Shown here one piece after another: positions 5,592 through 9,160 of a DNA stretch of 9,160 bases; within the stretch, counting starts at the first letter, position 1, and every line of letters starts with the position of its first letter. Under the pieces are notes generated by a model. It did not search any database. It was not told where the DNA came from and saw only the letters and a program-made list of their open reading frames with translations. The translations under genes were made by a program, and so were the position numbers. This stretch comes from Desulfobacula sp. (GTDB lineage: Bacteria > Desulfobacterota > Desulfobacteria > Desulfobacterales > Desulfobacteraceae): assembly GCA_029940235.1 (NCBI GenBank), contig JAOZRI010000054.1:1-9160 (forward strand), written 5' to 3'.

Positions 5592-7511
5592 ATGCGTTTT
5601 TTGATGATTCCGATTATGATCATGCTTGTTGTAACACCGGCTTTTAGTATGGATGCACTCAGAGTAGGGCTACTCTCGGACCACCCGCCCATCAGTTTTA
5701 CCCACAACAACACCAGACAAATCAGGGGGATAGGTGTTGATATCGCCGTCCTGCTTGGCAGGGTCATGCATGCAAAGGTTTCGTTCAAAATGCAGCCTGC
5801 CCAGGATCTCATCAATTCTCTGAACCAGGGAGATATAGATCTCATCTGCTTTTTACCCGACTCTCCTGCAGCTAATCAAAATTACCACTTTATCAATACA
5901 GGCATCACTGACATGAGGAGAATCTTTATCAACTCTTCGTGCAAAACCGTTACATGTTACAAGGATTTGAGCGATAAAACAGTACTCCTGCTTTCTGGAG
6001 ACCCACATGCAACCGAGCTAAAACAGATCACCGGAATCAGACTCGTGGAGGTCGATACAGTCCTTGAAGCACTTCAACGGCTGGAAAACGGCTCTAATAA
6101 CGTCTTTATTTCCCAGTTTGAATCAGTAAGTCTTTACTTGATCCAAAAAATGAAATTTAAAAATATTTCCATTGTGGGTGTGCCCATTGAGAAGCTGCCC
6201 CTTGGCATTATTGTAAAAAAGGGAGATACTGATATATTGACAAATGTGAGCATCTCTTTTGGAAAACTTGTGGAAAAAGGCAGTATTGAAATGGTCAGAA
6301 ACAAATGGATGGGTCGCAAAATTTATGGTGACCAATGGATCAAATACTCCCGCTATGTCATCTGGGGTGGTGTTGGGGCAACTATGATCATTGCGCTGGT
6401 CGGAGTTTGGAGTTTTCTGCTTAAACAACGAGTAAAAAAAGTGACAAAAGATCTTGCCAGATCCCGCCAGCACTACCGGGACCTGATAGAATCATCTCCC
6501 GACATGATTTTTCTGGTCAACAGCAACGGAGAGATTCTCCATGCAAATGAGCATGCCCTCCATCCAGCACTTCTGGATAGCAGCAAAGATGCAGTTAATA
6601 TCAAGGATCTTGTATTGCAGAAGGAAATTTCAGCAATGCAAATATTTTTAAACAAAATTTTTCATAAAGGCAGCGCAAGTCATGAATTCCGGTTCCAGAC
6701 GTCCAAACTCAAGAACCAGGAGTTTGAAATCGCAGGAAGGCTAATCAACGTCTCTAAAGTGACCGATGCCCAGGCCTGCCTTTTTGCCAGGAACATCACC
6801 CGGCGTAACCGAATGGAGGAGGAATTGATCCAGTCTGAACGTCTTGCCACCATTGGAAAGATGGCAGCCAGTGTGGCCCATGAAATAAACAACCCCATCG
6901 GTATCATCCTTGCCAATGCTGAAGAGCTTACCTTTAACGATCAAAATGCCGAAGATTTTGAAGAAACCATTGCCGCCATCGAACGGAACGCAACCCGGGC
7001 AGGAAAGATCACCGAACGACTGATGGTTCTATCGTCTCCCCAGGCATTTAAGGAAGAGCCTGTAGATGTACAATCCCTGATAGAAGAAGGCGCAGCACTT
7101 CTTGGCTCAAGTCTCAAAGATGTGGACTATATTACGAGCTTTCCCCGTGAGAAATTAACCATACAGGGCGATTGGGCAAGCCTCCAGCAGGTGATAGTGA
7201 ATCTCCTTCTCAATTCGATTAACAGCCTGAACATTACCAGTGATCCAAAAAAGAAAAAACGAATCCGCATCACAGCTCAGGAGTTACAGAACATTGTTCG
7301 GGTGGTTATCAACGATTCAGGACAGGGCATCCCCAAAAAAAACCTTACACGCATATTTGAACCTTTTTTCACCTCCCGTAAAAAGGGATTTGGCCTGGGT
7401 CTTTTTATCTCCAGACGTATTATTGAAAAGCATGGGGGTATTATCTATGTTGAGTCCATGCCAGGCAGGTGCACCAACGTGTTTATAGAAATTCCAACCA
7501 ACAGGGCATAG
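5592..7511 (+). CDS. Hybrid solute-binding/PAS sensor histidine kinase
   Basis: The protein has 639 residues. A short signal sequence (MRFLMIPIMIMLVVTPAFS) leads into a periplasmic type-3 solute-binding domain at about 20-245 (opening DALRVGLLSDHPPISF, with GDIDLICFLPDSP and LGIIVKKGD as family landmarks). One membrane span follows at about 255-277. Next come a coiled linker and a PAS domain from about 295 (IESSPDMIFLVNSNGEILHAN). The HisKA dimerisation domain carries the phospho-acceptor His430 (AASVAHEINNP). The ATPase domain has an N-box around Asn541, a G1 box DSGQGIP (575-581), an F-box FEPFFTS, and a G2 box GFGLGLF (599-605). All catalytic parts are intact and there is no receiver domain, so it should pass phosphate to the regulator encoded two bases downstream. 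The input domain belongs to the amino-acid/small-solute binding fold; its ligand cannot be read from the sequence. Two cysteines in SSCKTVTC might form a disulfide. The Shine-Dalgarno region before the ATG is weak (AGAAGATA). Confidence 0.93.
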   Translation: MRFLMIPIMIMLVVTPAFSMDALRVGLLSDHPPISFTHNNTRQIRGIGVDIAVLLGRVMHAKVSFKMQPAQDLINSLNQGDIDLICFLPDSPAANQNYHFINTGITDMRRIFINSSCKTVTCYKDLSDKTVLLLSGDPHATELKQITGIRLVEVDTVLEALQRLENGSNNVFISQFESVSLYLIQKMKFKNISIVGVPIEKLPLGIIVKKGDTDILTNVSISFGKLVEKGSIEMVRNKWMGRKIYGDQWIKYSRYVIWGGVGATMIIALVGVWSFLLKQRVKKVTKDLARSRQHYRDLIESSPDMIFLVNSNGEILHANEHALHPALLDSSKDAVNIKDLVLQKEISAMQIFLNKIFHKGSASHEFRFQTSKLKNQEFEIAGRLINVSKVTDAQACLFARNITRRNRMEEELIQSERLATIGKMAASVAHEINNPIGIILANAEELTFNDQNAEDFEETIAAIERNATRAGKITERLMVLSSPQAFKEEPVDVQSLIEEGAALLGSSLKDVDYITSFPREKLTIQGDWASLQQVIVNLLLNSINSLNITSDPKKKKRIRITAQELQNIVRVVINDSGQGIPKKNLTRIFEPFFTSRKKGFGLGLFISRRIIEKHGGIIYVESMPGRCTNVFIEIPTNRA

Positions 7512-7513
7512 CA

Positions 7514-8872
7514 ATGACAACAACCATATTACTCATTGATGATGAAAAAGATCTGCTGATTCCGGTAAAAAGATCCCTGAAACGCTTAGGCTGCAAGGTA
7601 CACACGGCACAATCAGGAGAAGAAGGATGGAAAGCCGTCACCGAAGTGATGTACGACCTTGTGGTGTGCGATCTGGTCATGCCCGGGATTGACGGTATAG
7701 AACTGCTTAAAAGAATCAGAACAATTGACTCAACACTTCCGGTCATCATCATGACTGGTGTGGGCACCATTGAAAATGCAGTTGAAGCAATGAAACTTGG
7801 AGCTTACCATTACATCACCAAGCCATTCAAAACCCGGGATCTGGGATTTCTTGCCCTACGAGCCATCGAACATGGTCAGCTCCATCGAAAGCTTGAAAGA
7901 ATGGATGCCCTGGAAGAATCCAATGATTTTGAATCCATGGTAATAGGCAACAATGTCATGATCCAGCAGATGCTTAACACCATTGAAAAAGTATCGGTCT
8001 CAGATGCCTCAGTCTTAATCCAGGGAGAGACCGGCACGGGAAAATCCATGTTTGCTAAACTTATCCACAAAGCAAGCTCCAGGGCTGAAAAACCCTTCTT
8101 TACCATTGACTGTGGAGCACTGGCAGAGCAGCTGCTTGAAAGTGAACTTTTTGGGCATGTTAAAGGAGCCTTTACCGGAGCCATGCGTGCCCGGCGGGGA
8201 CTTTTGGAGGAGGGTCAGGGAGGAACTGTGTTTCTCGATGAGATAGGAGAACTCTCACCTCCTACCCAGGTTAAACTGCTCCGAGCCATTCAGGAGCATG
8301 ACATTAAACCGGTGGGAGGCAATAAATCAATTCATATTGATGTCAGGTTTATCTCTGCCACAAGCCGTAGCCTGCCCCGGGAAATCGAACAAAACCGTTT
8401 TAGAGAAGATCTTTACTATCGACTTGCGGTGATCCCCCTGAATTTGCCTCCTTTAAGAGAACGCAAAGAGGATATTGTAATTTTTGTTGACCATTTTATA
8501 CAAAAATTCAATTTAAGATATAAAAAAAATGTAACAGAACTTGCTCCAAGTGTTCTACAGATGTTTCAGGAATCCCCGTGGAAGGGAAACATCAGAGAAC
8601 TGGAAAATGTCATTGAACGAGCCGTACTTTTGACCGAAGGAAATACCATGTCTCTTAACTACCTTTGTACCAATACAGCACCATTTATGGAGGAAGACAA
8701 CCAGCCCGGCAAAACGTCAATCTCTCTTCGAAAAGCTGTAGAAGAAGCTGAGAGCAGAACCATTGTCCAGGCCCTGGAGATTGCCAAAGGCAATCGCTCC
8801 AAAGCTGCAAAACTACTGGGCATTGGCAGAAGGACCCTGTATGACAAAATGGATGCATATAACATTGAGTAA
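7514..8872 (+). CDS. NtrC-family sigma-54-dependent response regulator
   Basis: The protein has 452 residues. ATG 7514 is chosen because it starts the receiver domain directly (TTTILLIDDEKD); the in-frame ATG at 7469 would add 15 residues overlapping the kinase gene. The receiver (about 5-120) has the acidic pocket Asp9/Asp10, phospho-acceptor Asp53 (VCDLVMPG), Thr81 and Lys103. The AAA+ domain (about 145-385) has Walker A GETGTGKS (171-178), the sigma-54 contact loop GAFTGA (218-223) and Walker B FLDEIGE (Asp242/Glu243). The C-terminal Fis-type helix-turn-helix (about 412-450) includes GNRSKAAKLLGIGRRTLYDK. All motifs needed to remodel sigma-54 holoenzyme are present, so it should activate -24/-12 promoters. 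The two-base gap after the kinase stop suggests translational coupling and a cognate pair. Its likely targets include this cluster, with the candidate promoter at 523-538, but that is inferred. Confidence 0.95.
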   Translation: MTTTILLIDDEKDLLIPVKRSLKRLGCKVHTAQSGEEGWKAVTEVMYDLVVCDLVMPGIDGIELLKRIRTIDSTLPVIIMTGVGTIENAVEAMKLGAYHYITKPFKTRDLGFLALRAIEHGQLHRKLERMDALEESNDFESMVIGNNVMIQQMLNTIEKVSVSDASVLIQGETGTGKSMFAKLIHKASSRAEKPFFTIDCGALAEQLLESELFGHVKGAFTGAMRARRGLLEEGQGGTVFLDEIGELSPPTQVKLLRAIQEHDIKPVGGNKSIHIDVRFISATSRSLPREIEQNRFREDLYYRLAVIPLNLPPLRERKEDIVIFVDHFIQKFNLRYKKNVTELAPSVLQMFQESPWKGNIRELENVIERAVLLTEGNTMSLNYLCTNTAPFMEEDNQPGKTSISLRKAVEEAESRTIVQALEIAKGNRSKAAKLLGIGRRTLYDKMDAYNIE

Positions 8873-8893
8873 TCAATATTACATTAACTAAAT

Positions 8894-8900
8894 AAGGAGA
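8894..8900 (+). promoter_or_regulatory. Strong ribosome binding site before the second helix-hairpin-helix gene
   Basis: AAGGAGA lies seven bases before the ATG at 8908. The regulator stop is only 35 bases upstream and no terminator lies between, so co-transcription with the two-component pair is likely. Confidence 0.65.
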
Positions 8901-8907
8901 GTCAAAC

Positions 8908-9160
8908 ATGATTAAAAAAATTATTATTACCATTACCATGTTTCTTGTTACGGTAAGCATGATCATCAGCCCGCTTCATGCTCAGGATGAAATCATCAGC
9001 CTGAATAAAGGAACACTGTCAGAATTAAAGGTTTTATTTGAAGAGCTTGACCTGCCGGAAACCCTTGCCCAGGCTATAGTAGATTTCCGCAAGGCAAACG
9101 GCCCATTTAAAACCTCTGAACAGTTGACAAAAGTTCCGGGTATGACCCAGGATTTCCTGG
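8908..9160 (+). CDS. Secreted ComEA-like helix-hairpin-helix protein (partial, cut at window edge)
   Basis: 84 codons are visible and the frame is still open at the right edge. A Sec signal peptide (MIKKIIITITMFLVTVSMII) probably ends after SPLHA at residue 25. The mature part has the ComEA layout: ISLNKGTLSELKVL, a first hairpin LDLPETLAQAIVDFR, the linker KANGPFKTSEQL, and the start of the second hairpin VPGMTQDFL. The first hairpin has LDLP where GIG is usual; the second keeps the VPG turn. It is a distant paralogue of the protein at 5175-5465, and the two enclose the two-component genes. The family includes the competence DNA receptor ComEA, but many such small exported proteins have unknown roles, and no uptake gene is seen here. 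Confidence 0.8.
   Translation, partial: MIKKIIITITMFLVTVSMIISPLHAQDEIISLNKGTLSELKVLFEELDLPETLAQAIVDFRKANGPFKTSEQLTKVPGMTQDFL

Noticed and set aside
7469..7513. Longer start for the response regulator, overlapping the kinase
   Set aside because: Receiver domains start just before the first beta strand, which ATG 7514 gives exactly.
5175..9160. Natural competence locus because of ComEA-like proteins
   Set aside because: No ComEC, ComF, pilus or DprA-like genes are seen, and the first HhH protein is acidic with altered hairpin turns.

Overview
All confident genes in this 9.2-kb window lie on the + strand. The window looks chromosomal and comes from a Gram-negative bacterium, judged by the Sec signal peptides, periplasmic sensor domain and sigma-54-type regulator. 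Protein style, moderate GC and AT-rich spacers fit the sulfate-reducing Desulfobacterota (Desulfobacterales type). That placement is an inference, because no marker gene is present. I see no mobile element, rRNA, tRNA or CRISPR array.

Layout. Bases 1-60 may hold the last codons of a gene entering from the left. Bases 61-645 are an AT-rich non-coding stretch with several inverted repeats and a possible sigma-54 promoter at 523-538. A tightly packed group of five genes follows: a 973-residue secreted protein of unknown function made of two diverged copies of one module (646-3567); a divergent member of the YeiH/UPF0324 'putative sulfate exporter' membrane family (3618-4775); a 50-residue single-span membrane protein (4788-4940); a 65-residue two-span membrane protein (4952-5149); and a secreted acidic ComEA-like helix-hairpin-helix protein (5175-5465). 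The 50-residue frame is short and easily missed. After a 126-bp spacer comes a two-component pair: a hybrid solute-binding/PAS histidine kinase (5592-7511) and an NtrC-family sigma-54 activator (7514-8872). A second secreted helix-hairpin-helix protein starts at 8908 and runs off the right edge.

Interpretation. The order suggests one functional unit: a periplasmic ligand sensor and its sigma-54 activator beside an envelope module of large exported protein, transporter, two accessory micro-membrane proteins and small exported helix-hairpin-helix proteins. The kinase and regulator are recognised with high confidence. The transporter family is recognised by its motif layout, but its substrate is unknown. 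The large protein and the two micro-proteins match no family I can name. The link between regulator and envelope genes rests on adjacency and one imperfect promoter match.
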